Shown: positions 1-23,431, numbered from the stretch's first letter. The stretch: 64,000 bases of DNA from Erpobdella octoculata (GCA_963978895.1 OZ022243.1:8816750-8880749), one strand, 5' to 3'. Notes: generated by a model not told the origin, from the letters alone. Numbers and translations: made by a program.

Positions 1-330
1 ATATAGAGCAAAAACAATAGAGGCTCAAGCACTGAGCCTTGCGGTACCCCACTCGTAACCTTTTTTCATCCTGAAGTACAACTGTCGATCTGAACTTTCT
101 GCTGACGATTCAATCAAGTTAACCAAGATTCAATCTATTTGTAAAGTGAGCCTTGTATACCGTACGCTCTCAGTTTGTGCAATAAACACCGATGTTGTAC
201 TTTGTCAAAAACTTTCGCAAAATCTGTGTAGACAACATCCACAAAAAAGCCAAGATGAACACTTTCTGTCAGAATGTCGCGGGCTTCCAGTAAGTTGCTT
301 ACGCATCCTTTTTTTCTTAGAAATCCGTGT
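1..330 (-). mobile_element. LINE reverse transcriptase remnant, runs off window edge
   Basis: Read on the minus strand, one frame gives motif A of a non-LTR reverse transcriptase (DVVYTDFAKVFDKVQHRC, about 175-235) and then GVPQGSVLEPLLFLLY (about 1-50). At least three in-frame stops lie between them, so the copy is dead. The YADD motif would lie outside the window. The clade (CR1/Jockey/RTE-like) is not resolved. Confidence 0.8.
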
Positions 331-746
331 TGACGTTTGTTATTAATGTAAATGTATGGTAATGTATATAGCGCTTTTTGCAGAGCTCAGAGGCGCTGTT
401 TTTTTACATACCTTACGGAGAGAAACCATTTTACCAGCTAAGTTTTCCGTTGACATGGTCTACTACAGTGAGTGGGAGTCGATATATTAAAAAAAAAAAT
501 TATCGTATTTTTTATATTTTATGTATTTTCTGTCAATTCCATTTTATATACAAGGTGGCTCCTAAATTTATTTTGATAAATATGATTCCAATAAAAACTC
601 AAGCTGTCTCAAACGCTTTCCATCCTTAACTTAATTAAGTACTGATATATACAAGTATGCTTTTTTGGTAATATTATTAATTTTGTTATAATTTTTTGCA
701 AACTGCAGTCTTGTTATAAAAATAACCAGTTTTTTTATAATTTTAA
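331..746. other. AT-rich DNA, no gene seen
   Basis: Short open frames only, with no recognisable protein motif. Poly-T and poly-A runs are frequent. Confidence 0.5.
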
Positions 747-1108
<362 letters not shown>

Positions 1109-1270
1109 GTTCCCGCTCACTCACATCTGAAACGGCTGTAGGATGTTGAGTTGACCACGTCGTGAGGCAGGGCATTCCAGGATTTTATTATTCGGTTGGA
1201 AAAGAAGAACTTGGTAGCATCGATCTTGTGCAGGCCAGACCAATAGTGTTATTTTAAAAAATGAATGAAA
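1109..1270 (-). mobile_element. LINE ORF2 C-terminal fragment
   Basis: The minus strand encodes [19 protein letters not shown], the conserved C-terminal signature of CR1/Jockey-like ORF2 proteins (WNxLPxxVV...F), followed by a stop and then the TA array. It may belong to the same element type as the fragment at 1-330. Just beyond, at about 1288-1363, GGATCCGTCGCTG-like sequence looks like a loose hAT-type terminal end with no partner found. Confidence 0.7.
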
Positions 1271-1425
1271 TCTTTGTTGATAAAATGTGATCGTTACACC
1301 TTCCCCCCAGGATCGATATGTTGATCATTTTCCCCCCACCGGAAAATCCTAGATCCGTCGCTGAAGATGACCATAAGTACCTATTGGCGTTTACCGTTAC
1401 TACCATAAATACTCATCAGCTACCA

Positions 1426-2415
1426 TAGGGTAGAGCAGGGTTTCTTAACTGATGGGGTGCACCCCTCCCCCATGGGGTGCCGTTCAAATTTAGGGGAGTG
1501 CCAAAAAAAATTGAATCAATAAAATTTGAAAATTTTGAGCAATTATTTTGTATAATTTAAATGTTTATAAAATTATTAGAAAATGTTCAACTTCCTCAAT
1601 TTTTTTTCAAAATTAGAAATAATTTTGTAAGAAAAAGTCGAAGCGGGAAGTAGAAATTATTTTTGAAAAAATTTGTTTTATAAACATTTTAATGAATTAT
1701 AAATATTTTAAAAATGAGTCAATCAAATACGTAGTTTTATTTTTACTACGGCATTTAGGCATCGACGCCATTTTTTAGCTAACTGCAAGTAAACGTGGAA
1801 CAAAATTATTTAATTATTAGTGTCAAGTTGAAAATTTTTTTTGTACTTATACGTTTTTTAATAAATATTTTTTTTATTATTTCTTCGAACGTTTTACTTT
1901 TGGCGCTATGGCAATAGATTTGAATAGATTTTTACCGGGAACTACTCAGCTGCCAAAGCGATTTTCAAATGTTGTTATGCTATTAATTTTTTAAGCGTAT
2001 TTCTGTTCAAATTAGCCTTATCAAAGATCGCTTCTCGTTTTTCTGACCGTGTCGTCGTGAAACAACAACAAATACATTGAATAAAAAAAACTTTTAATTT
2101 TTTTAAGCAAACGTAGGGGGTGTGGCCAAAATGAGTTCCTGCAATGGGGGCGCGGGGAAAAAAGGTTAAAAACCACTGGGGTAGAGACACCGAAGAGTAC
2201 GCAGTGCGTTTAGTATATTTTTATTTTTCTTGAAATGACAACACAACTGCCACCTGTCAGTCAGAAAAATCATGGCAAAAAGTACAAAGTGTAATGATGA
2301 AGTTGATTTTTTATTAAATAAAAGTTTTTTAAATGCGCACTCTTTGGTGTCTCTACCCTACTAAACGCACTGAGTACTCTTTTGTAGTGCGTACTCTTTG
2401 GTGTCTCTTACCCTA
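1426..2415. mobile_element. Inverted-repeat element with a second element inside
   Basis: The left end TAGGGTAGAG/ACACCGAAGAGTACGCA is split by the inner element at 1436-2178. It matches, inverted, GCGCACTCTTTGGTGTCTCT near 2335-2361 and again near 2388-2415. The body shows no transposase. The doubled right end suggests a tandem or nested copy. No clear target duplication was found for this outer unit. Confidence 0.6.
1436..2178. mobile_element. Non-autonomous hAT-like element with 8-bp TSD
   Basis: The element runs from CAGGGTTTCTTAACTGATGG to TTAAAAACCACTG, a TIR pair of the common CAGTGGTTCTCAACC type. GGGTAGAG flanks it exactly on both sides (1428-1435 and 2179-2186), the 8-bp duplication expected of hAT elements. 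It has 743 AT-rich bases and no coding capacity. It lies in the left arm of the outer element, so it is the younger of the two. Confidence 0.85.
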
Positions 2416-2828
2416 CATCACAAAATAGGTTTGAAATTATCAAAATTAACGCTTTCTGAAATATTACCAAAATAAAACACTTGCAAGAAAACTTTTTCCG
2501 ATTCTTTTATTTTTTATCTCAATTATATTATTTCACAACTTATATAGTGCCGTTAGTATTCCTATCAATTCCCTGTTGCGTAGGGAGCCGTTCTCCCTCC
2601 CAATGGCTCCCAGATGATGTCATTGAACATCATTAATGTGAACTAAACTAGTGTAAAAATAAACTGTAGTTTATAAAACGTGAAAAGTTAAAAATCATTT
2701 GAACTTCAACAAAGATAACCAATTAACGAAACGAACTATTAAAAACTTGTTTTTAGAAACTTTATTAAAATCGAATCACCAAATAAACAAAAATACTGCC
2801 ACGAGGTTTAAATAAGTTAGTACATTAG
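2416..2828. other. 3' flank of the forkhead-like gene
   Basis: AT-rich sequence with no coding signal. It would hold the 3' UTR of the minus-strand gene upstream in coordinates; AATAAA-like strings are present but cannot be ranked. Confidence 0.4.
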
Positions 2829-3717
2829 TTATTGCGGAACATTGTTATGACTCCAACTGTTCATTGGTACCTGGTAATACTCGTACGAGAAAGATTGCTG
2901 GGGACAACTCCACGACAAGGTAGATTTTGTAGCATATGTATTGTTGTATGAAGGATCGTAAAAAGTGCTGCGTGGCATCGTGTTTTCAGCTACTGGTATT
3001 TGTTGACTTATCTGTGGAGAATTTACACCAAACCATTGAGGATTCCCAGCAACGCTAGCTGTAGCTTGAGTATAAGTTGAATTTCCTGTAAAATTTGACG
3101 CACGGGTCTGAAATTGCTGGTTTGCTACAACATTTTCTTTAAAAAATGGGCGATTTGAGTTTGTCCAAGCATTTATAGAAGTTTCAGGAAAGTAGTAGTT
3201 GTTTTGATAGCAGCTTTTTCTTTCATCTGGTATACAATTTAAATTGATTTGATGATTTAAACTTGCCTTCTCCGTAGTATGATTGAGGTTGTGGATTTTA
3301 CTCGTATTATTGAGTAGCCCGACTTGACTTGTATTTGTGGTGGTTTGCACTTCAGCCACTTCGTTTTGTTTGCACGTTTTCTACAAAAACAATAAAATTG
3401 TTTAACGATTGAAATAATAATTAACAAATAACTTTCAAATTTACCTGTCGAGACTTGTTGTATTCGTTGATATCAAATATCCAGTATCTTCCTCTTTGAG
3501 TTTGATCCTTGTGTTGTGTTTTGCGAAAGTAACTTTTTTTGGACAAAATATGTCTAATATTGCCTTGCCATTTTTTATCTGAAAGGCTGAGAGAGCTGTT
3601 CAATTCCGTAACATATCTATACAAATGCTTCACAGTTAAACCTCCCGGTTGTTTTGAGAGAATTTCAACAAGCATTTCGGTTAGCTTAACATCACCTTTG
3701 TTATCAGCAGGTGTCAT
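2829..3717 (-). CDS. Forkhead-like winged-helix protein, two exons
   Basis: Exon 1 is 3445-3717 (ATG at 3717) and exon 2 is 2829-3380, joined across a 64-base intron (donor CAG|GTAAAT, acceptor TTTTTGTAG|AAA), phase 0 on both sides, giving 274 residues. Residues about 10-90 resemble a forkhead domain: an N-terminal helix (KLTEMLVEILSKQPGGLTV), then WQGNIRHILSKKSYFRK in place of the usual GWKNSIRHNLSLNKCF recognition helix, then RGRYWIF in place of GxxWTx. Forkhead proteins bind DNA in the nucleus. The rest is Asn/Gln/Ser/Thr/Tyr-rich and low in charge, as in transactivation regions. The domain lacks the usual KPPYSY start and the Asn of RHN is replaced by Ile, so it is divergent and no subfamily is assigned. 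An intact frame across a real intron argues against a pseudogene. Confidence 0.7.
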
Positions 3718-5024
3718 CGTGAAAACTGTTGAACACTAAAGCCCCTAACACCAAGAAACTCTACGACAAAACACCGACAGTTATACCGTTAAAAATAACA
3801 GTGATTTTTATCTTAGGCCCATTTAAGCAACGGCACTCTATGTAATCTTTTAACATTATTTAATTTCTTGTCTACCAGCTACTAGTTAGTAAAGGTGATT
3901 AGTTGGCTTAGATCTGTGACGTAACAACTCAACAAGATTTACCTTTATTAGGTGTCTAATTATCTGTTTTTGTAAAGGTATGGTATTACGTAACACATAC
4001 CTGCTTGTTAATTTATTTTTAATACCTTAGGCATTATCTAATGGTTTTAATATACGGATCACTAATAACTGGTCAGAAGGTGATAAAGTTCCCACTGAAA
4101 AACTTAATGGACACGTTTTAGCACTAAAATGTATACAATAAAAACATTTGAAAATTCAGGATCATAATCATTATGTTTGAAAATAATGCAAATTAATACT
4201 GTATTTAATAGATTCCTGGGCCATACGAGTCATGTAATGTAAGATATATATAATGTATAATCTTGCTGTAGGTGCATCTTAAAAGTTATTTGGTCGTGAG
4301 ATGTCATATAAGCAACTTCTATCATTTTAGTGATGCTGTTTCTCCATCTAACGGTGATGGACCTTGCCCACTCGTCTTAAAACAAGTGAGATTTTCAAGA
4401 TCTAAAGATCCAAGCTTCAGTTTAAAAAAACTGCCTCAACCATGAACAAAACTATGTAATGTGTGTATTTGTCTACCTCAAAAATCAAGTGTTATTCATA
4501 GATAATTATTGTCACTGATGGCATTTCTTGAATATTCATCAATACAATTTATACAGATAACTAAACCTCAACAACACCTTAAAGTTTTTATAATCACTTG
4601 CGTTGCGTGGTTTAGCATTTGGATCAATTTGGATCGTTTTTTATGCGGTTTATACCGACTTGTTAGAAAAACAGAAGTTAATACAAGAAAACTGCGTAAA
4701 TATTTAGTTTACTGAAAATTTTCAATGGCCACACTGAATTTAAATGGGCGAAAGATATTTAATAAGCACCAATAAGCCAGGTCTTACAAGTGAACGTACT
4801 AGAGCCCTGCACGAGCTAGGCCTAGATAATTTTTAGAACTACATGACTAATATGCCAAGCCTTGGAATTTTGGCCTGTAAAAACAGACCGGGCGTAATAA
4901 GTCGTGTTTGTGTTTATGACACGGTCCGAGTCGGGCCAGGCCTAAAAAATGTACTATTTAGAACGTATAATGTTTTTCATTTGCGAGTGCTAGCCGTGTT
5001 GAAACTGCAAGATATTTTTCTTAC
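3718..5024. other. Intergenic region upstream of the forkhead-like gene
   Basis: AT-rich; no protein motif seen on either strand. At about 4800-4960 there is a GC-richer patch with palindromic AGGCCTA/GGCCT strings and CGGTCCGAGTCGGGCC that looks like repeat debris. The promoter of the forkhead-like gene should lie near 3720-4000, but no element can be named. Confidence 0.4.
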
Positions 5025-5183
5025 TTGTCAGGCAGTGGCGTAGCGAAGGAGGCAGGAAGGGACATCTGCCCCTGGGCGTCAGGCTTTGGGGGCGTTAAAA
5101 AGCAAAAAGAAAGCAACAATTTCACCAAGTTTAGTCATTTTTGAACATGTAAAATTAAAAGTTTGTATTTTTACACTATTTCA

Positions 5184-8070
5184 ATCAATCAATCAATCAA
5201 TCAATCAATTATTTCTATAGCGCTATTTCCGCAGTGTTCAATAGCGCTCGGTCGTGAACTTGGTAAACAGATATGTTTTAAGTCCACGACGGAAAACTGT
5301 GAGAGAAGTAGAGTTAGTAAGAGAAGAAGGAAGAGAGTTCCAGAGATAGGGGCCAGAGTAGGAGAAAGAGCGTTTAGCAAAAGAATGCTTAATAGTGAAG
5401 ATGCGAGAGTGATTACGAGAAGAAGAACGAAGACCAGACTTAGGAGGGATATGTATTAAATTAGTTAAGTAGAGAGGAGAAAGGCAATTTTTTTATTTTA
5501 TACATTATTAAACATATTTTAAAAATCACCCTATATCTGAGAGGAAGCCAATGGAGAAGAACAAGAGATGGAGAGATGTGAGAGGAGTAGGAGGTGCGAG
5601 AAACTAAGCGAGCAGCCGAGTTGAAGGCTTTAGAGAGAGGATAGAGGGTAGTGTCAGGAAGACCATAGTACAGAGAATTGCAGTAGTCAATTCGAGACAG
5701 GACAAGAGAAGAGACTAGAAGTTGCAGCGAAGGATCATCCAGAAGTGGACGAAGCTGCTTAATACGGCGAAGATGAAAGTAGCAGGATTTAGTAACAGAA
5801 GTAATTTGGGGGGTTAGCGACAAGTTAGAGTCAAAGAGAAAACCTAAGCTACGAATCAAGGGAGAAGGAGAAATGGAAAGAGAAGATGGTGGTGGCAAAA
5901 CCAAAGGAAGAGGATTTAGGGATTTAGAGGACTTGTTGAAATAGATTAGTTCAAACTTGTCAGGATTAAGTTTAAGACACATAGAAGAACTCCAGGATAT
6001 AATAGATTGAAGGCAGGCAGCTATTTTGTTAAGAACAGACTCAAGAGAAGAGTTAGAGAAAGTAGAATAGACATAGGAGTCATCGGCATACATTTGGCTA
6101 TTGAGAGAGTGAGAAGATATAATATGAGGAAGTTCAGAAGTATAGAGAATAAACAGTAAAGGACCAAGAATAGACCCTTGAGGGACACCGTAGGTCAAAG
6201 TTACAGGAGTAGATTTAGAAGATTCAATAGAAACATAGGAATATCTACCAGATAGATAAGATTTAATCCACCGGAGAGCATCACTAGTTATATTAAAAGA
6301 TTTATCAAGTACATCCAACAACAGTGAGTGATCAACTGTATCAAATGCAGATGAATAATCAAGACAAAGAAGAAGAGTAGAGAGGCCAGAGTCAGAAGAA
6401 ACAATAAGGTCATTATGAAGCTTAAGTAGAGCAGTTTCAGTGGAGTGGCCAGGTCTGAAGCCAGATTGAGAAGAGGGAAGAAGTGAGAAAGCAGTTAGAT
6501 AAGCACTTATTTGCTCATACACAACTCTTTCCATAATTTTAGAGATAAAGGATAGGTTAGAGACAGGCCTATAGCTAGATAGAGAAGAAGGATCAAGAGA
6601 GGCATTTTTAATAGTAGGGATAATAAAAGAGGACTTAAGAACAGAGGGAAACACAGATGTAGATAAAGAGAGATTAATTAAATCAAGTAAAATTGGATAA
6701 AGAACAGAAGAAAGCTCTTTAAAGATAGTAGTAGGAATGAGATCCAAAGAGCAAGTAGAAGAAGACATAGAGTTAATAAGTTTAGTAAGATAGTCAAGTG
6801 TAATAGGAGAGAAAAAAGTAAAAGTTTCAGTAGAGAATTTAGAAAAAATAGGGGTTTTACTATTGTTAGAAGATCTGATGCTTTCAATTTTCGTGGTAAG
6901 AAAATTATGATAGTCATCAGGAGAAAAAGAAGGAGGAGGAGATTTTTTATTAAGGAGTTTAGAAAGAGAAGACCACCTATTCCTCGAGCTAGAAGCAAGA
7001 ACAATAGATTTTCTCAAAAAGGAAGAATGCTTAGTAAAGATGAGGTTATGGTATTGTTTGAGATGGTATTGCCACTCATACCAAGAACCTTTAGACAATT
7101 TAGAACGATAAGCTCGCTCGGCTTTACGTGCAGATTGCTTCAAGAGAACACAATCACGGTCAAACCAAGGAGCTTTTTTAGAAAAGAGTCGAAACTTAAA
7201 CGTCTCAAAAGGAACCAAAGTATCCAGTATGGATGAAATCGTCAGATTGAGATTGTCCATAAAGGAATCAACATCAGTGAAAGAAGAAGAAGAAAACCCA
7301 GAGGTGAGAAATAAATTTGAAAATTGAATATTATCAAATCTAGACCAACACCTTTTAGTGACTGAAGTAAGATTAATTAAAGGTTGAGATAGAGGTAAAG
7401 TGAAAGAAATAAAGTAGTGATCAGTAAAGTGAAGATTAACAGGTGAAAGATTGCTTATATTAGAGAAAAGAGGAGAAATAATAAGATCTAATGTGTTACC
7501 CCGATTATGAGTCGGAAAGTCACAATGCTGAAAGAAGTTAAAAGTAGATAAGATTTCAAGAAATTGAGAAACAAAAGAGTCCTTAGTTTTATTAATAGGA
7601 ATATTAAAATCCCCAATGATAAAAGAAGGAGTAGATAGAGAGAAGAGAGATTCAGAAAGGTTGTAGAAATCCTCCAGAAATTGTGGTTTAGAGCATTTAG
7701 GAGGCCTATAGATACCTATTAAATTGAACTTAAAAGAATTAATTTTAACAGAAGTAAAGAGGCATTCAAAAGATGAGAATTTAGTAGAAGAATTGAGAGA
7801 GACAGAATAGGAAGACTTGAAGAGAAGGCATATGCCACCATAGGAAGAATGTTGAGCAGAAAAAGGATTAGTAGGAGGCCTAGCCTGCTCAACAAAAGAG
7901 AAGCCAGTAGGAACAGAAGCAAGGAGAGAAGGAGAAGAAGCAGATTCATGCCAGGTCTCAGTCAGGAGAAAGAGATCAAGATAGTTAGACAGGGCTAGCT
8001 CAGAGATAAAGAGTGATTTATTATTTAGAGAACGAATATTAAGGGTGGCTATATTAAGGCTAGAACTAGG

Positions 8071-8135
<65 letters not shown>

Positions 8136-8487
8136 GACTATTATTAGTTTTAAGATTGTTTATTTTAAGAAGAGGATTTGATATAGAGAGATCAGAGAAA
8201 GAAGAGTTGCACTTAGCAATACGTTTAAATTTCATAATATAATTTAGGTTAAGAATATCAAGATAATAAATCTTACGGCGAACAGTGCGAGTGGGCAGAG
8301 TAGAAGATTGAGAGAGGCTTAATAAGAAATCCCTAGAGTACATTATTAGAGAAAGAAAAGTTTAGAAAAGGGAATACAGAAGAAAAGAAGAAAAACTCAC
8401 AGTTTCCACGTGAAACAATAAAACAATTCAAATTTAACTTCGCTCACGAGCCGAAACGCCATGACACCACGGCGCTAAACAAAATAA
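5184..8487 (-). mobile_element. CR1/L2-like LINE, near full length, 3.3 kb
   Basis: The LINE is on the minus strand with its 3' end at 5184, closed by a tandem tail of about seven (TTGA) units. ATTTCA is present on both sides (5178-5183 and 8488-8493) as a short target duplication. About 140 bases precede the ORF at the 5' end, so the copy may be complete; no separate ORF1 is visible. A 5'-truncated relative with the same 3' end and tail lies at 28443-28758. Confidence 0.9.
5461..8343 (-). CDS. LINE ORF2: endonuclease-reverse transcriptase, intact
   Basis: This is an uninterrupted 960-residue frame. An AP-type endonuclease follows a poly-Asn run (roughly residues 70-91, encoded by an AAT repeat): LNIATLNIRSLNNKS, TETWHES, GDFNIPINK and TDHYFISF. 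The reverse transcriptase has SYRPVSNLSFISKIMERVV, LDYSSAFDTVDH (about residue 668), YGVPQGSILGPLLFILY and the catalytic YADD (about residue 749). The C-terminal part has the usual DYCNSLYYGLP and LHWLPLRYR. The protein nicks the target and copies its own RNA there (target-primed reverse transcription). The start chosen is the first ATG, 144 bases from the element's 5' edge. An intact frame means a young copy, possibly still mobile. The clade is CR1/L2-like by motif only. Confidence 0.93.
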
Positions 8488-8670
8488 ATTTCACACAAGT
8501 AATTTCCAAAATTTGGTTAGGGAGGGGACTTCCCGAGCTCCGGATATGGCTCAGGCGCCTTTGGCTCCCTCGATTTTGGTCGTCTAATTGGGATGACAGT
8601 GGAAGATGGGGGCGCATTTTTTATACCTTGCACGAGTGTCTTATATCCTCGCTACGCCACTGTTGTCAGG

Positions 8671-9618
8671 TAGCATCGCCAAAACTATCTTGGTGACAAG
8701 AAACAGATTTTGTTAGTTGTGTTAAAAGGCGTTTACAGTTACTATGACGATGAAAGTTGTTGTCGTCATTATCAATTAGCTTTTTAATTTTTTAATTAAT
8801 TTCTGCCTCTTAAATTTTTTAAATTTTATATTTGCTTAATTAGAGTACATTTTTAACTGAGCAAATTTTATAATGATCTTCCAAACTTCAAAACGTCGGC
8901 GAACATCCCATGGACATCCCACGGACATCCCATACTATAGGCATTGGACAAGTAAAAGGTAATAAAATCATATACAAAATTATTTGTTGATTATTTTATC
9001 CAAGTGTAAAATAATGAAGAAAGACAGATTCTAAATATATTCCGATATTCATGTAAATGCAAGCAAACGCTCTTATTTATTGTGTTTTTAACCAGGCTTA
9101 TGTGGTAATGACAGTTCAACCTGCTGAAGATCATCCAGTATGTGGCAATCGGCAAACATTAACGACTCCGGATCACGCTCATGCAATTTTTGATTCTCAG
9201 AATAGAACCTAAATCTGCCAACTATGCTCCAGATTGATATTTTTTAACAATCCGAAAAATAACTACTGATGTTTTTCTAGGTTGACCAGTCATTCAAATA
9301 ATTGTGGTGAGCTCTTCAGCCAGTCTACGCTGCCTCCATCAGATTTGCCTAAGCCCCTTGCAAAAGCCTGGACCGGGAGGGAATGGGTTTTCTTGTCAAT
9401 AATCTTGTCAGTGATCTTGTCAGATGCAAGTCAATAACCTTCCTTTTCGGTCAATTCGTAGCCGAGCGCTCTTGAATGCATCGCCGTAAAAAGAGCTTTT
9501 TAAATTGAAATTTAATCAATGTATTTCTAGAAACTCATCTAAAATCTACGTGGAAACAACAATTTCTGAAACCCTAATGCTAACTTATCTGATAAGTACA
9601 TTTATGTGTTATACACGA
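8671..9618. other. No gene recognised
   Basis: AT-rich. At about 9080-9480 the base composition rises towards normal, but all frames hold stops and no family was recognised; it may be old repeat debris. A short triplicated CATCCCA(T/C)GGA string lies near 8905-8932. Confidence 0.4.
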
Positions 9619-20168
<10,550 letters not shown>

Positions 20169-21109
20169 GGTCAGCAAAGAGAATTATTTTAATTATAAAA
20201 TTTTTAGATCATACGGAAAACTATATTAACAAAAATTTTTTGAAATTATTAATCGCTATTAAACACAAGTTTAATTTGATTTTATCGGAACAGAAACGTT
20301 TTTGCGAACTCATCTCGGTTTCAACGATGGAACTCTAATTAAGTTGTAATCTTGTCAGCCAGGATTGAACATTTTTACTTTAACACAACTTTAATTCAAA
20401 TTTTTAACAAATTAAAATTATAATTTCAAAATAAGTTCCGCTTCAGTGGTGATTTTTCATAATGTTTCTAACTAAATCACCAATGCCTTTTTCAACCGTT
20501 GTTCATTGACATATAATCTTTATATGATGACATCCTCAGTCTTACCTTAACAAACGGTTTTATAGCTCGTCTGTATTATCTTGTCATGTAACATTAAATC
20601 CTTGATGTTTGTTGGTTACCTGTGATAAAAGTAAATTAACATTAAAACGTGTTTTGCGTGAATAAATGTCGTGGATAAAAAAACTGTCGTGAATTTATGT
20701 CGTGGGTGAATGGAGTGTACGTGATCAACTGTATTATAAATTAATGTCAACGATTGTAGCCAAAGCCGTGATTCATTATTATCCTGAAAATCGTTTTGAG
20801 GCTAATTATTATTCATTAGAATATAATTTCAAATTATTGTTTATCTTGACTGTAGTTTTAGTTTGTGTTTTGATGATATGGGCCGGATAAAGATTCTTTT
20901 GTGTCTTATTGCTTATAAAGGTGTTGGCAACTTACTTATGAAACTGTTTGAAGTTTGATCTAAAATCTTTAGAAAATTGACGCCTTGTTTTAATTAAAAA
21001 CCAATAAAAATGGCTGCTTGTTGATTTTTCAGTTCGAATGTTTTATAATTAAACTTGGACATGGTCCGGTTCGTGTTGTTATATTTTTTTTATAAAAGAT
21101 ATCGTAGGA
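20169..21109. other. 3' flank of the receptor gene, no further gene seen
   Basis: AT-rich. A short open frame of 62 codons near 20702-20890 lacks a recognisable motif and is not called. Confidence 0.45.
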
Positions 21110-21208
21110 ACTGATTCCCGCAGTTCAAGCACTACACCAAGCATGCGCTGGTATCACACAACTTTTGGAGAACAAGCAAGAGAGTGCACGCCACCATGTA
21201 ATTTCAAC

Positions 21209-21528
21209 AAGTAGCGTAGCGAAGGGGGCAGGGAGGGGCATCTGCCCCCGGGTACCAGGCTTTGGGGTGCCAAAAAACAAAAAGAAAGACAATAATTTCA
21301 CCAAAGTTTAATCATTTTTGAACATGTAAAACAAGTAAAACTAACAAATTGTATTTTTGCACTATTTCACACTAGTGGTTTCTCAAATTTGCTTGGGGAG
21401 CCCCGATTATGGCTATGGCGGCCATCGGTTCCCTTGGTTTTGGTCGTTTAATTGGGATGACAGTTGAAGATGGGGGCGCATTTTTTATACCTTGCCCCCG
21501 GGCGTCAGATACCCTCGCTACGCCACTG
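21209..21528. mobile_element. hAT-like MITE, second copy, with 8-bp TSD
   Basis: Same family as 5033-8662 (GCGTAGCGAAGGGGGCAGGG at the left, CCTCGCTACGCCACTG at the right). ATTTCAAC flanks it exactly (21201-21208 and 21529-21536). The left tip is degraded (AAGTAGCG for CAGTGGCG). 320 bases. Confidence 0.9.
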
Positions 21529-21794
21529 ATTTCAACTATTTAAAAGAAAGGCCCGGGAAGTAAAGGCGGCGCTTCCAAGACCACAAAAGGACAAGTCACC
21601 TGTTTTTTTTATCAGAGATACTTCTGGCAATCTTACATTCCTCATCAACACTGGTGCGGAAGTAAGCGTCATACCTCCACCAGCCAAACCTTCTCTTGCT
21701 CCATCAGCATTCACCCTGCACGCAGAAAACAACACAAGCATCAATACGTCAGCCCCGCAACTAAGGGGGAACGAGGGGGAAAGCCCCTAGAAGG

Positions 21795-22225
21795 TATTTC
21801 GCCCCCATGGAAAATTTTAAGATATGTAGTTTTTTGAAATTTAAAAACCTGTTAACCGTTACGCAAGTACATAACTAGATAAAACAGCGTATTTCGCCCC
21901 TCCCCAAAATTTTAAGATATGTACCTACTTTTTCAAACTTTATAAACCTGTTAACCGTTATACAAGTTCATAGCTGAATAAGGCAGCAAATTTCGCCCTC
22001 CCCCTGAAAATTTCCTAGGACATGTACTGTTTTGAACTTTATAAACCTGTTAACGTTTAGCTAGATAAGGCAGCGTATTTTGCTCTCCCCTTTTCTGAAA
22101 AATTCTAAGCTATGTACTTTTTTGAACTTTATAAGCCTGTAAACCGTTATATAGGTACATAGCTGGATAAGACAGCTTTTCCGCTCGCTTCCCCCCATTC
22201 TAAGATATGTACCTACTTTTTCCGT
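21795..22225. repeat. About 105-bp tandem repeat, four to five degenerate copies
   Basis: Each unit carries TTTCGCCCCTCCCC-like sequence, AAATTTTAAGATATGTACCT, TTTATAAACCTGTTAACCGTTA, and CATAGCTGGATAAGGCAGC. Units differ by substitutions and small gaps. Confidence 0.85.
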
Positions 22226-22321
22226 ATATTTGATAGGTCTGAGGATAGGTCCATGGCTATTTAAAGTATTTTTTTCAAATTATTTAAAAAAGTTATTTTG
22301 GAAAAACAAAGGACAAACAGA

Positions 22322-22738
<417 letters not shown>

Positions 22739-23204
22739 TATTTTATAAAAAATCCTTTACCAGCACTTTAAGATTATACACTTCAGGAATGGTCACAAAA
22801 TTGGGTATCTATCAACACACCAGCAATATAGTGTATTTTGTATCCAATGCGGTTAAATGTATTAACGCATCACTGCAAACATCTCAGCTTGGGGTGCAAC
22901 TTGTTCTCAGGAACCATCTATTTTTCAAAAAAAAAATCAAAAATTTTTAAAGCCTTTCTTTAATTTTTCCTAAAAAATCTGATGACCGGGGGGTTAGTCA
23001 AAGCTGCTTTTTCAAACAATTTCAAAAACATTTTTTTATTTTTCCTCTAAAAAAGCTGATAGCTGATGACCGAGGAGGTGGGGCTAATGGGGCTATCCGG
23101 AGGTAGTTTATCCATACATTTTTAATAAACCACTCACCACTTCAGGATGACCCACTAAACCATCATAGAGTTTAGTGGGCTTGTCCATAAACAAGTATAT
23201 GAAA

Positions 23205-23396
23205 AAAGGAGTTTTTCAACACAAACTTTGATTTCAAATACACTCGATTTAGAAATACGAAAGAGGTTCAAATTACGTTTTTTTTAAATTGAATCATGTA
23301 TGGTCATCCAATATAAAGCTATGCTGAAAATTTCAGCTTCCTAGCTAGTCAGAAAGCTGCTTAAGTTTCACTTGCAAGATTTGTGTACAGAGAAAG

Positions 23397-23431
<35 letters not shown>

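Larger units (their letters stand above)
5033..8662. mobile_element. hAT-like MITE (about 325 bp) split by a LINE
   Basis: The left part is 5033-5183, starting CAGTGGCGTAGCGAAGG; the right part is 8488-8662, ending CCTCGCTACGCCACTG. The flanks carry an exact 8-bp duplication, TTGTCAGG (5025-5032 and 8663-8670). A second copy, uninterrupted by a LINE, is at 21209-21528 and shows that 5184-8487 is an insertion. No coding capacity. Confidence 0.9.

Noticed and set aside
6907..7236. Plus-strand basic frame inside the LINE
   Set aside because: Shadow of the intact ORF2 on the other strand.
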